Source: Fodinibius salinus
Lineage (GTDB): Bacteria > Bacteroidota > Rhodothermia > Balneolales > Balneolaceae
NCBI RefSeq assembly: GCF_008124865.1
Contig: NZ_VNHY01000001.1
Location: 682,001 to 746,000 of the forward strand
Length of the DNA stretch: 64,000 nucleotides
Direction of reading: 5' to 3'
The position numbers were made by a program, and so were the translations under genes. Below the pieces are notes generated by a model, which did not search any database, was not told the origin of the DNA, and saw nothing but the letters and a program-made list of their open reading frames with translations. This document shows, piece after piece, positions 26,246-34,576 of the stretch. How positions within the stretch are numbered: the stretch's first letter is position 1; the number at the start of each line of letters is the position of its first letter.

Positions 26246-26613
26246 TGGTTTTTCCTCTCTATTTCTTTTTCAACAATAGTTTTTAATTCTTCCAATTCCT
26301 CCTCAGAAAGCTCGGTTTCTGACGTAAAGAAAGAGGCAAACTGGGCGGCTGAATTATTAAAAAACTTCTTGATGAGCCCGTTTACATGTTTCGAAAAATA
26401 ATCTGATTTCTCAACCAGCGGATAATATTGCCGCGATCGCCCCATCTGTTCATAATCCACAAAACCTTTCTTAGTCATCCGTTTGAGCAGAGTTGCTACC
26501 GTTGAAGGAGCAGGCTTGGGCTCAGGGTATAACTCTAGCAGGTCTTTCATGAACGCTTTTTCCAGTTTCCACAAATACTGCATCAGTTCTTCTTCTTTTT
26601 GAGAAAGATCCAT
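26242..26613 (-). CDS. BlaI/MecI/CopY-family repressor
   Basis: 123 residues with a winged helix. The opening LSQKEEELMQYLWKLEKAFM, the recognition region PAPSTVATLLKRMTKKGFVDYEQMGRSRQYYPLV and the C-terminal dimerisation helices are all typical. It represses its own operon with the M56 protease downstream, and the protease cleaves it upon signal. The last codons overlap the start of the protease gene (ATGA-type coupling). Two palindromes resembling the BlaI operator TACAnnTGTA lie immediately upstream, supporting autoregulation. Confidence 0.92.
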   Translation of the reverse strand: MDLSQKEEELMQYLWKLEKAFMKDLLELYPEPKPAPSTVATLLKRMTKKGFVDYEQMGRSRQYYPLVEKSDYFSKHVNGLIKKFFNNSAAQFASFFTSETELSEEELEELKTIVEKEIERKNQ

Positions 26614-26618
26614 ATACT

Positions 26619-26652
26619 TCTACATGTTTAGAATTGTTTCTACAAATGTAGA
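26619..26652. promoter_or_regulatory. Two tandem BlaI/MecI-type operators
   Basis: TCTACATGTTTAGA (26619-26632) and TCTACAAATGTAGA (26639-26652) are two near-identical palindromes, 20 bases centre to centre. The second contains the exact consensus TACAnnTGTA known for BlaI/MecI operators. They lie 6 to 39 bases upstream of the repressor start, where bound dimers would block its promoter. Confidence 0.75.
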
Positions 26653-27028
26653 AATTGAAACAGAATTTTCAAAACGGATTGCGATCCCCTATATAAATTT
26701 AATTTTACCTACCAAAGACTTTTAAAAAAATTTCTTATTACACTTTCAGCATTTTTTCTGCTGATCTCTTAATCGTAACAAAAAAGAGTTCGATATACTT
26801 TAATATCCTTCGCATTGGTAAACCGACAGCGGTCGGGATAAGCAGTGCCTTTCGATCGATTGCCCGTTTTGCATTGCTCCATTTCTGTAGTACATTTTGT
26901 TGCTAATTTAACATGCGGCTGCACGCCGGTTAAGTGGTACACCTACGTAGCTTTAACTTCGGTCTCTTACACTCCATAACTTCAGCGACGGGACGCATAG
27001 TGGGTCGCATAGTACTTTATACTTCAAT
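26653..27028. other. Intergenic region with an attC remnant
   Basis: Apart from the attC remnant listed separately, this stretch shows only AT-rich DNA upstream of the repressor operators and a short segment (26937-27028) in front of the Crp-like gene. No credible gene is present. Confidence 0.45.
26817..26936 (+). repeat. attC remnant 8 (right end lost)
   Basis: Left box GGTAAAC (26817-26823) and a core shared almost exactly with site 11. The right arm GCACGCCGGTTAAG is present, but the expected CGCAAGGTCGTTA end is replaced by unrelated sequence from about 26936. An array deletion at this point is the simplest reading. Confidence 0.6.
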
Positions 27029-27154
27029 TTAAATACTAAAGCTATAGAGAAACTGATAAACCATATCGAAGAGACTGTTTCACTCGATAATTCTGACCGC
27101 TCTTTAATTCAGAAGCATTTTAAAAGTAAAGAACTGAAAAAAGACGAGATCCTT

Positions 27155-27619
27155 TTGTTCAAAGGAGACGTCTCCAGACACATGCGATTCATAGCAGACG
27201 GGTGTTTGAAATGCTATCATATTGACGAAGATGGCAATGAACAAATATTGCAGTTTGGTATTGAGGGGTGGTGGATTAATGATTTATATAGCTATCTGAC
27301 CCAAACACCGGCTAAATACTTTGTTCAAGCTATTGAAGACAGTTGTGTTCTTCAGATTAAGCGACATTCCTTGGAGGAACTTTACAAACAAATTCCTACC
27401 ATTGAACGATTTTTCCGAATTAAAATTCAAAATGCCTATGTCGCCTTGCTGGATCGTACCATTCATAATATGAGTAAACCTGCCAAACAGCGGTATCTCG
27501 ATTTCCGCACCTCTTACCCCAACATTGAACAGCGGGTACCGCAGTATATGGTAGCATCCTATTTGGGTATTACACCAGAGTTTCTAAGTTCTATCCGTAA
27601 TGAAATAACAAATTCGTAA
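27155..27619 (+). CDS. Crp/Fnr-family regulator, N terminus lacks a start codon
   Basis: A cyclic-nucleotide-binding-like domain (LFKGDVSRHMRFIADGCLKCY, EQILQFGIEGWWINDLYSY) is followed by a C-terminal helix-turn-helix (QYMVASYLGITPEFLSSIRNE). The only start available in the frame is TTG at 27155, inside the conserved domain. Coding similarity clearly continues upstream to about 27029 (KAIEKLINHIEETVSLDNSD), which would give the normal length of about 190 residues, but no ATG, GTG or TTG exists there. The gene has probably lost its start and may be a young pseudogene. It lies upstream of an FMN reductase gene. Confidence 0.65.
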   Translation: MFKGDVSRHMRFIADGCLKCYHIDEDGNEQILQFGIEGWWINDLYSYLTQTPAKYFVQAIEDSCVLQIKRHSLEELYKQIPTIERFFRIKIQNAYVALLDRTIHNMSKPAKQRYLDFRTSYPNIEQRVPQYMVASYLGITPEFLSSIRNEITNS

Positions 27620-27700
27620 TTTCTTAAGATACCTTAAGTCCTTTCTCTCTGCCTCTTTACATGTTAGTGCTGTAATAAAGTCCAATCAAAAACCAGCACT

Positions 27701-28258
27701 ATGAATAATCACATTATCGCATTTGCGGGAAGTAACAGTTCAAACTCGATTAATGCGCAACTAACAAAAGCAGCAATCAATAACATATCCATAGAGGATG
27801 TAAATTATGTTGATCTCAGAAATATGGACATCCCAATGTATCGAAAGGAATTAGAAAACCAACAAGGTATTCCACAGCCCATTAAGAATTTATATCAGAA
27901 AATGACAAAAGCGGAAGGGTTTATCGTGGCTTCCCCTGAACATAACGGTCTGTTACCTGCTTTCTTTAAAAATATAATTGATTGGCTGACTCGTATAGAT
28001 CAAGAAATATTCATGAATAAACCAGTACTCTTGCTAAGTGCCTCTCCAGGAGATAACGGTGGAGCAACTAATCTATCAATACTCTCAGATCTTATGCCAT
28101 TTTGGGGCGCTGAAGTAGTAGATACGTATTCACTTGGTAAGTATAACGAACATTTCGACAATGAATCTCAATCTATTGTCAATCAAAAAGAACTAAAGAA
28201 GTTATCAACTGTCATTGAACATTTCGAAGAAGTGATAACAAAACCTTTAGCACATTAA
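27701..28258 (+). CDS. NADPH-dependent FMN reductase family protein
   Basis: 185 residues of flavodoxin fold. The FMN phosphate loop is FAGSNSSNSINAQLT, and the second signature is ASPEHNGLLPAFFKNIIDWL. These match the azoreductase/chromate-reductase-like flavin reductases that use NADPH to reduce FMN, quinones or azo dyes in the cytoplasm. It sits 81 bases after the Crp-like gene on the same strand, so a regulator-target pair is possible. It ends right at attC site 9. Substrate is not inferable. Confidence 0.88.
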   Translation: MNNHIIAFAGSNSSNSINAQLTKAAINNISIEDVNYVDLRNMDIPMYRKELENQQGIPQPIKNLYQKMTKAEGFIVASPEHNGLLPAFFKNIIDWLTRIDQEIFMNKPVLLLSASPGDNGGATNLSILSDLMPFWGAEVVDTYSLGKYNEHFDNESQSIVNQKELKKLSTVIEHFEEVITKPLAH

Positions 28259-28259
28259 C

Positions 28260-28438
28260 GTTGAACTCTACCGCCCATTAAGTGGCTCCCAAAAGGTTGG
28301 AACAGGCAGCGCCTCGTAGCCACCCCTACGTGCAAGAATTCGGGGCGCAGGCCACTGTTATCTTATTTTGAGGATCTTCTTTTGTGTTGTTGATTCAACG
28401 CTAAACCGTGTGCCCATTAATCTACAAGGTCGTTAGGG
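28260..28438 (+). repeat. attC site 9 (long form)
   Basis: R'' GTTGAAC (28260-28266), then TACCGCCCATTAAGTGG; the right end is CGTGTGCCCATTAATCTACAAGGTC and R' GTTAGGG (28432-28438). At 179 bases it is longer than the others, with an expanded centre. Confidence 0.65.
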
Positions 28439-28819
28439 GTACAAAGATCACCCAGTGCAAGTCTGAAGTGGCAGCTGTGTCCAATCTGGTCAAAGTTTTC
28501 AGTTTACTTATTCTCTACGCCGTTGAAATAATCCATCCATATGCTGGTAGTTGATAACATCACTTCTCGTCAGTCCTTTTAATATGCAAACTGCCAGTCA
28601 TTGAAAAAGCTGCTGCAATTTTAACAGTAAATCCGGTTCGATTAGTGGTCCGGACAAAGAAAATTTAACAAAACTTGAAAAGAAACTTTTAAACAAAGAG
28701 TAATTGTCAGAATAAAATTTCAACTAGCTAGGTGCATCAATATTTAATCGACACTGTAAGATCACCATTTGCTGTTGAACTAACTTATTTTATAGCTTTA
28801 TTAACTATGTGCTAGACAC
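28439..28819. other. Gene-poor stretch before the sensor kinase end
   Basis: About 380 bases without an intact gene. Short coding-like pieces near 28600-28700 (for example LTKLEKKLLNKE) suggest a decayed cassette gene that I cannot name. No terminator hairpin is obvious for the kinase gene that converges from the right. Confidence 0.35.
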
Positions 28820-31159
28820 TCAATGCCTCGGAATTCGCATTGTAAACGTTGACCCAACATCTAATGTACTCTCGATAATAATCTCACCTTCTTGTAATTC
28901 AACTAAATGGTGACAAAGTTTAAGACCAATTCCACTCCCCTTTTCACCTTTTGTACCGCGTGTGTTTGGATGTTCTGAACTAAAAAGCTTTTCCTGTGTT
29001 TCCTCAGTCATTCCGGCCCCTTCGTCTTGCACAGATATTTCCCAATGGTCGTTACTACATGAACAGGTTATTTGTATTTCATCACCGGCAGAAGAAAATT
29101 TAATTGCGTTGCTTATAAAATTACGGATAACTGTTTTGACCATTTGTTCATCCGTTTCTACAAGCAATTCCTCATTCCCGCAGTCATAGGTAAGATCAAT
29201 ACCTTTTTTCTCAGCGGTGGGACCTAATAATTCTTTTATATCATTTACTGTTTCATGAACGGAGATCTCTTCAATGGTCAGCTCAAAACCTTCTGTTTGA
29301 AACTGTGCCCAACGAGATAAATCTTCAAGCATTCCTCCCATTTGTATAGCGGACCGATTAATATGGGAAAGATATTGCTTCAGCTCTGGATCTATATCAA
29401 CATTTTCAAGATCTGACAAAATAACTTCAGAAAACCCGATAATACTGGTTAACGGCGTTTTTAAATCATGCCCGAGAACCGAGTAAATTTTGTTGGTTGT
29501 CTCATTTAGCTTTTCAAGAGCCTGATTTCGCTCTCGAAGGGCCTCTTCCATCTCTTTCCGTTTTGTAAGGTCCTTAAAAACGCCATAAACTTTATAAACG
29601 TTGCCTTCTTCATCTTGTTCGACCTTGCCAATAGCTCTTATCCACTTCCGATTACCCTTGGCAGTAATAATAGGTAGCTCCATGTCATACCCTATTCCTT
29701 CTTCAACAGCTCTTGTTACAGCTTCTTGAATCTGATGCCGGGAACCAGGAGAATAAAAATCTATTGCTTCTTCTATATCAATTTCTTTACTCACAGGTAA
29801 TTCATGAATCCGATATACCTCATCGGTCCAGTATAGATGATCATTATTAACATCGTATTCCCAGCCTCCTACTTCGGCCAATTTATTTGTTTCTTGTAGT
29901 AAGAGCTCCAACTTTTTTCGGTCCGTAATATCTCGTGACCCGGTACGCAGTTTGACAACCTCTCCTTGTTGGTTTGTTATCGGCTCTGTTGAAGTTTCAA
30001 ACCAGATATATGTCCCATCCTTTCGTTTTATCCGGTATTGTATACTGGTGATTTTTTGATTTGATTTAGCTAGGCTATGAGATTGTGCTTCAACCTTTTC
30101 TAAATCATCCGGATGAAAAAGGGTATATGGGTTTACGCCAATTAATTCATCCGGCGTATATCCAAGAATATCAGTCACTGAAGGGGACACATATTCATAG
30201 GTCCCATCCGGCTTATGCAAGCAAACCAAATCTGCTGAGTGTTCAGAAATAAGCCGAAATTTTTCCCGGCTTTCACGAAGCTTGGTTTCCGTCTTCTTTC
30301 GCTCTATCATGGCACTCAACCACTCAGCAAATAAACGAAGCATATCTTTATCAGCCTTGGTAAATGGCTCCGTTCTTGGACTTGTGGATGAAAAGTTTAT
30401 TGTGCCAAACCGATTGCCGTTAGCAGATAGTGGAATTCCAATATAAGATTCCAGCTCAAACTGCTCATAACACGGATGACCTTCATAAGCAGACTCTGTC
30501 ATGTGTTCGATACCGACAACGCCATCAGCATTATACGTTATATCACAATAGGTGTTTGCAAGATCAAATTGTATACCTTTTTCCAAATCACTGTCCTGCG
30601 GATAGAAATATTCAATCGTATAATCATTACCGGATATGCGACTAATAATTCCGACCTCAAGGTTTAAAACCTTGGTCATCTTTTTTAACGATTCTTCAAT
30701 TGCTTCCTCAATGGTTTCATGAGTCCCGGTCGTTATTTCGACCAGCAGTTGAAGCCGTTCCGAAAGCTTTTGGAGCTCATGTTTTCTTTTTTTCTGAGTA
30801 GTAAGATCCCGGGTAATGCCCAAATAGCCGATCGTGTTACCTTCATCACCCTTTACAACACTTCCGACCGTTTCTGCAGGAAAGACCGTTCCATCTTTGC
30901 GCTTATAATCTAATTCATATATAACTGAATTAATATCAGAGGTGGGATTATATTTGGTTTGTCCTGTTTGTTTGAAATCCTCTTCTGAAGCATATAGCAT
31001 TTTTGTTTTTTGGCCGATTACCTCCTGCTCACTAAAACCAAAAATGGTTTCGAAAGTACTATTTACCGAACGGATATTTCGCTCTTTATCTGCTATAACT
31101 ATAGCATCCGGGATAGAGTTAAAAACCGATTGCAAAAAATTGGAATCAATATTACTCAT
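28820..31159 (-). CDS. Multi-PAS/GAF sensor histidine kinase
   Basis: 779 residues with no membrane helices. In order: PAS 1 (about 5-125), a GAF domain (about 140-290), PAS 2 (about 298-415), PAS 3 (about 425-545), and a HisKA dimerisation domain with the phospho-His in VLGHDLKTPLTSIIGF (near 572). The ATPase domain follows with N box VIRNFISNAIKFS, G1 VQDEGAGM, and GSGIGLKLCHHLV. It is cytoplasmic and probably senses light, redox state or small ligands. The typical H-E/D-x-x motif is HDLKTP, as in many PAS kinases. No response regulator is adjacent. It is reversed relative to the array and very large for a cassette gene. Confidence 0.92.
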   Translation of the reverse strand: MSNIDSNFLQSVFNSIPDAIVIADKERNIRSVNSTFETIFGFSEQEVIGQKTKMLYASEEDFKQTGQTKYNPTSDINSVIYELDYKRKDGTVFPAETVGSVVKGDEGNTIGYLGITRDLTTQKKRKHELQKLSERLQLLVEITTGTHETIEEAIEESLKKMTKVLNLEVGIISRISGNDYTIEYFYPQDSDLEKGIQFDLANTYCDITYNADGVVGIEHMTESAYEGHPCYEQFELESYIGIPLSANGNRFGTINFSSTSPRTEPFTKADKDMLRLFAEWLSAMIERKKTETKLRESREKFRLISEHSADLVCLHKPDGTYEYVSPSVTDILGYTPDELIGVNPYTLFHPDDLEKVEAQSHSLAKSNQKITSIQYRIKRKDGTYIWFETSTEPITNQQGEVVKLRTGSRDITDRKKLELLLQETNKLAEVGGWEYDVNNDHLYWTDEVYRIHELPVSKEIDIEEAIDFYSPGSRHQIQEAVTRAVEEGIGYDMELPIITAKGNRKWIRAIGKVEQDEEGNVYKVYGVFKDLTKRKEMEEALRERNQALEKLNETTNKIYSVLGHDLKTPLTSIIGFSEVILSDLENVDIDPELKQYLSHINRSAIQMGGMLEDLSRWAQFQTEGFELTIEEISVHETVNDIKELLGPTAEKKGIDLTYDCGNEELLVETDEQMVKTVIRNFISNAIKFSSAGDEIQITCSCSNDHWEISVQDEGAGMTEETQEKLFSSEHPNTRGTKGEKGSGIGLKLCHHLVELQEGEIIIESTLDVGSTFTMRIPRH

Positions 31160-31348
31160 ATAAAATTCAGCCCTTGGAAGATATTACTATATGTTTAAAG
31201 GATAATAACGAATCTAAAATTAAAAACGGACTTATTAAAAAATAGTTACTACGGTTACTAATTTAGGGGCTTATAACAAACATAAAGATGCAATTATCAT
31301 ATCATTTTGTTCATTTTAATATTTTCTGCACTCATCTGAAAACCGGTA

Positions 31349-31480
31349 TCATAACTATCGCATTAGCACGTCAAGGTCTGCCCCTTTTGGCTTTTTAGCT
31401 TTCCATTCGTTATTTAACAACTCAACATAATTCGTGCCGTCCTTATGTAAACGATATAGTAAGCCGTAAAGTCGTTACAG
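31349..31480 (+). repeat. attC site 10
   Basis: R'' TCATAAC (31349-31355) with TATCGCATTAGCACG. The right end is CGTGCCGTCCTTATGTAAACG, a short extra piece, then GTAAAGTC and R' GTTACAG (31474-31480). An internal duplication or insertion seems to have altered the right arm. Confidence 0.6.
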
Positions 31481-31520
31481 AGCTGAATTTATGATTAAGT
31501 CGTTTAAGTTTTTTTAAAAA

Positions 31521-32303
31521 ATGAAACGCATTCATCTATTTGAATTTGAAGATTTTGCTTGGTTCCCAGACTGGTTGCGTAGATGCATCATGCGATTGAT
31601 CGCAGTTATGCACGATTTACTCGGAACAAGTCATAAAATTGCTAAATTAATTGCCAACCCACTTCGAGACTCTTATTCATCAACTATTCTGGATCTATGT
31701 TCGGGAAGCGGGGGACCAATGCCTGAAGTTCTTCAGATTCTTCATGATAAATATGATATGCACAACATCAGTTTAACGTTAACAGACCTTTATCCCGACC
31801 TTAAAAGAGCAGATGTTCTGAATAGTCAAGACGCAAATAATATCACCTATCTGACAAGCCCCACTAATGCTACTCAAATTGATGGCGAAATGAGCGGATT
31901 CAGAACGATGATTGGAAGCTTTCATCATATGAAACCAACAGAAGCAAGAAAGATATTAGCATCCGTTCAAAATAACGGCCTGCCTATCTTTATCTTTGAA
32001 GTTAGCGATAATAGCACACCTATTGGGCTTTGGTGGATCGTATTTCCTATTAACTTTATCATGACTTTTTTTATTACTCCTATGGTAAGGCCCATGACTT
32101 GGCAACAACTTATTTTTACCTACATTATTCCTATTGTCCCAATCTGTTTTGGATGGGATGGAGCCGTTTCAAATGCAAGAACATATACTCTCAATGATTT
32201 AGACGAACTGTTAAGTGACATCGAATCTCATAATTATAAGTGGGAAAAAGGGACCATTGAAGGAAAAACCAGTCAGATTTATTTACTCGGTCTCCCAAAT
32301 TGA
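31521..32303 (+). CDS. Cassette-borne SAM-dependent methyltransferase-like protein
   Basis: 260 residues. A Rossmann methyltransferase core starts with ILDLCSGSGGPMPEVL (motif I, residues about 57-72), then LTLTDLYPDL (motif II), a FRTMIGSFHHMKP block in place of motif IV, and FIFEVSDNSTP. A membrane-inserting region follows (about 172-215, IVFPINFIMTFFITPM), which is unusual for a small methyltransferase and suggests a lipid or membrane substrate. It starts 40 bases after attC site 10 in array orientation. The substrate is unknown. Confidence 0.75.
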   Translation: MKRIHLFEFEDFAWFPDWLRRCIMRLIAVMHDLLGTSHKIAKLIANPLRDSYSSTILDLCSGSGGPMPEVLQILHDKYDMHNISLTLTDLYPDLKRADVLNSQDANNITYLTSPTNATQIDGEMSGFRTMIGSFHHMKPTEARKILASVQNNGLPIFIFEVSDNSTPIGLWWIVFPINFIMTFFITPMVRPMTWQQLIFTYIIPIVPICFGWDGAVSNARTYTLNDLDELLSDIESHNYKWEKGTIEGKTSQIYLLGLPN

Positions 32304-32324
32304 ACACTATGTTATCACTCGCAC

Positions 32325-32447
32325 TCTATAATCCGCCTTATCAAGATATGCCCTGCATCAACTGCCCGTTTTGCATTGCTCAATTTCTGTAGTACATTTT
32401 TTTATCAACGCTGGGCTGCACACTCGTTAAACGCAATATTATTAGGC
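32325..32447 (+). repeat. attC site 11
   Basis: R''-like CTATAAT (32325-32331) and R'-like ATTAGGC (32441-32447, G changed to A). The closing CACTCTATAAT complements the cassette opening box GTTACAGAGCTG (31474) with two changes and one deletion. The centre shares 37 of 38 bases with remnant 8. Confidence 0.7.
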
Positions 32448-32481
32448 GTAAGCAATCATCAAATTATAAATTCAAATAGCA

Positions 32482-32991
32482 ATGACTGTTCAGGATTTAG
32501 AAACTTTTTACGACTATAACTATTGGGCAAATAAAAAAATATTGCCCACGATTTCCCAGCTCACAACTGAAGAATTTACCCAGCCTGTTGCTGGAGGATA
32601 CGGTTCTATCAGAAATACAATGGTTCATCTGCTTAGCACCGAGTGGGGCTGGCTTAGTCGTTGTGGTGGCCACCCGCGTGGGGCAAGCCTTAAAGCTGAG
32701 GATTACCCCACAGTTGAACCACTGCTTAAAGACTGGAAAAAAGTTGAACGTTATATGCGCGAATTTTTGTCTCAATTAGAAGATGAGGAGCTAAATCATA
32801 CGATTGAATATCGTGGTGAAGGCGACAAAAAACGTGCAATGCCTTTGGGAGAATTACTTCACCATTCGATTATTCATGGAGCCCACCATCGAGGACAGGT
32901 TGCTATATTACTGCGGGAACTCGGATATGCCCCGGGGAGTTTTGATATTCTTTTTTATTATGCAGAAAAACACGGTGTCCCGGCATGGTAA
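32482..32991 (+). CDS. DinB-family putative metal-dependent protein
   Basis: 169 residues forming the four-helix DinB/YfiT bundle. The three expected metal-ligand His are visible: NTMVHLLSTEWGW (about 55), then HHSIIHGAHHRGQ (about 132-144). The family includes thiol transferases and hydrolases (bacillithiol-, mycothiol-type), but most members have no known reaction. It begins 35 bases after the cassette boundary. It is followed after only 18 bases by another gene without an attC between them, so two former cassettes may have fused. Confidence 0.87.
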   Translation: MTVQDLETFYDYNYWANKKILPTISQLTTEEFTQPVAGGYGSIRNTMVHLLSTEWGWLSRCGGHPRGASLKAEDYPTVEPLLKDWKKVERYMREFLSQLEDEELNHTIEYRGEGDKKRAMPLGELLHHSIIHGAHHRGQVAILLRELGYAPGSFDILFYYAEKHGVPAW

Positions 32992-33009
32992 CCATTTTTA
33001 AACTCTAAT

Positions 33010-33396
33010 ATGAAACATCCACTGACCTTTTATATAATTTGTCTTTTGGCTGTTTCTTGTCAAGAAGAAGTGCCTGTTAAAGGATTCTATACCGGAGGAT
33101 GGGAATGGAGTCAATTTGAACCTTGTAACAATTTAGACGAACAGTGGTGGGTAACTGGGGATACCGTATTTTTTAACAAATATGATTCATTAGTAAAGGC
33201 GAAGGGAGATAACAGCAACCTTGGTCCTTATGTCTATTTAGAAGTTCAAGGAACCAAGAGTCAGGAAGGGACTTATGGTCATCTAGGCGAATATATCAGA
33301 GAGTTTGAAATCACACGAGTTGATTCCATTGAATATCAAAAAGAAATACAAATGGGAAATCAGAAGATTAAAGAAAAGTTTTGTACAGAAATGTAG
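33010..33396 (+). CDS. Cassette-borne small lipoprotein, unknown
   Basis: 128 residues. The signal MKHPLTFYIICLLAVSC ends in a lipobox-like AVSC at residues 14-17. The mature part is rich in Trp and Tyr (FYTGGWEWSQFEPCNNLDEQWW) and likely forms a small beta domain. Two further Cys (about 37 and 126) could form a disulphide. I recognise no family. It ends six bases before attC site 12 and follows the DinB gene closely. Confidence 0.65.
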   Translation: MKHPLTFYIICLLAVSCQEEVPVKGFYTGGWEWSQFEPCNNLDEQWWVTGDTVFFNKYDSLVKAKGDNSNLGPYVYLEVQGTKSQEGTYGHLGEYIREFEITRVDSIEYQKEIQMGNQKIKEKFCTEM

Positions 33397-33401
33397 CGGT
33401 T

Positions 33402-33527
33402 CTATAACCAGCACTTCAAACGGACAAGCCGCGCCAAATCTTGCCCCCATCCTATTTTTTAGCTAACCTTTCGGTAGTAATCAATTTCAAAACATTGGCG
33501 TACCCCATGTACGCAAGGTTGTTATAT
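33402..33527 (+). repeat. attC site 12
   Basis: R'' CTATAAC (33402-33408), left arm diverged (CAGCACTTCAAACGG), right end GGCGTACCCCATGTACGCAAGGTT and R' GTTATAT (33521-33527). Confidence 0.7.
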
Positions 33528-33565
33528 GGCTTATTTTTTGCTCAATCCTCAAACGTCTGAAAATT

Positions 33566-34017
33566 ATGAAAACAATATTCGATCAAGCAACAAGGGATGA
33601 ATTAATCAATAGAATCAATTCTCTTAATAAAAATAGTGAGGCACAATGGGGTAAAATGAATATTAAACAGATGATAAGACATTGTATATAATGTGGGACG
33701 AAGTGACATTAGGCAAGAGAACGGTCAAACAACTATTCTTGAGCAGATTATTTGGCAAGATGATTCTAAAAGGATTTGTAAAAGATGATAGCCCACTGAA
33801 ACGATATTTACCTGCAGTTGATGGAATTAAAGTAAAATAAACTATTTACAATGATTTCAATTCCGAAAAAAAAGAAGTGGATTTCCTTAATTAAAAAATA
33901 TCCACGATTATCAGATCACGACTTTGAACTACCATTTTCGGAAAAGTAACAAAAGAGCAAGCCGGCTATTTAGCTTATAAACACCCAGATCATCATCTAA
34001 GGCAGTTTAATGTATGA
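33566..34017 (+). pseudogene. Decayed DUF1569 (DinB-like) protein
   Basis: Starts MKTIFDQATRDELINRIN with a good reading frame, which breaks near 33690 (IRHC followed by stops). It continues in another frame as MWDEVTLGKRTVKQLF and SRLFGKMILKGFVKDDSPLK, breaks again near 33838, and ends HPDHHLRQFNV. This order matches DUF1569 proteins, whose His residues sit at the HC and HPDHH blocks. At least two frameshifts make it inactive. The cassette has perfect complementary ends (GTTATATGGC and GCCATATAAC), so it was mobile before it decayed. Confidence 0.7.
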
Positions 34018-34032
34018 ATCAGTAATAACGCC

Positions 34033-34092
34033 ATATAACCGGAGTGTTAACCGTAGATACCGATCCATAGGCGCAGTGTAAGATCGTTACAC
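34033..34092 (+). repeat. attC site 13 (short form)
   Basis: R'' ATATAAC (34033-34039) and R' GTTACAC (34086-34092) only 60 bases apart, like the short attC sites of mobile integrons. The inner arms GGAGTGTTAACC and GCGCAGTGTAAGATC are partly related to the others. Confidence 0.65.
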
Positions 34093-34123
34093 GGTCCAAC
34101 ATATCACATTCATCTACTTTAAA

Positions 34124-34576
34124 ATGACAACATCAAAGCCAACATATAGAGAATATGAAGAGCGAAGGCTTGGACATTCAGTTAATCAGTTAGCTGGTAT
34201 CGCGTCCATGTTTCGACGCTCTTTCGGCTCGTCAACATTTGCTGGTTTTTGGCGTTATTGGAATCCCTTTTTCAGCTATTACCTTTATTATTATTGCTAC
34301 AAACCATTAGCAAAGTTCTTGCCTCGCTCTTTGGTAGTTGTATGTACATTTATTGTGAGTGGAGCCATTCATGATCTTTTTGCAAGTATCATACTGCTCG
34401 ATGGGTACATACTTTTTTCACCGGTCTTTGCTTTTTGGGGATTGTTAGTTGTTATTGAAGAAGCCTTTGCCATAACCTTTTCATGGGCTCACTTTTGGGT
34501 TCGTGTTAGTATCTATGCTTTTATAATCATTGGAACTATCACAATGGGGTTGAAAATCCGCTCACTGTTAGCATAG
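34124..34576 (+). CDS. Cassette-borne MBOAT-like membrane protein (short)
   Basis: 150 residues with about four membrane helices. The block GFWRYWNPFFSYYLYYYCYKPL and the following SGAIHDLFAS resemble the core of MBOAT O-acyltransferases, including the conserved membrane His (in AIHD). Full MBOAT proteins are about three times longer, so this is either a minimal relative or a fragment. The first 25 residues are charged. It is the last gene of the array; the end box after it (CGCCATATAA) is truncated. Confidence 0.6.
   Translation: MTTSKPTYREYEERRLGHSVNQLAGIASMFRRSFGSSTFAGFWRYWNPFFSYYLYYYCYKPLAKFLPRSLVVVCTFIVSGAIHDLFASIILLDGYILFSPVFAFWGLLVVIEEAFAITFSWAHFWVRVSIYAFIIIGTITMGLKIRSLLA

Noticed and set aside
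21693-26613. Treating the permease-to-BlaI block as normal cassettes
   Set aside because: No attC separates these genes and no closing box matches GTTAGGTGTTTAACG, so I leave its origin open.
27623-27638. CTTAAG-ATAC-CTTAAG as an operator for the Crp-like protein
   Set aside because: It does not resemble the known TTGAT-N4-ATCAA type site and CTTAAG is self-complementary, so chance is likely.
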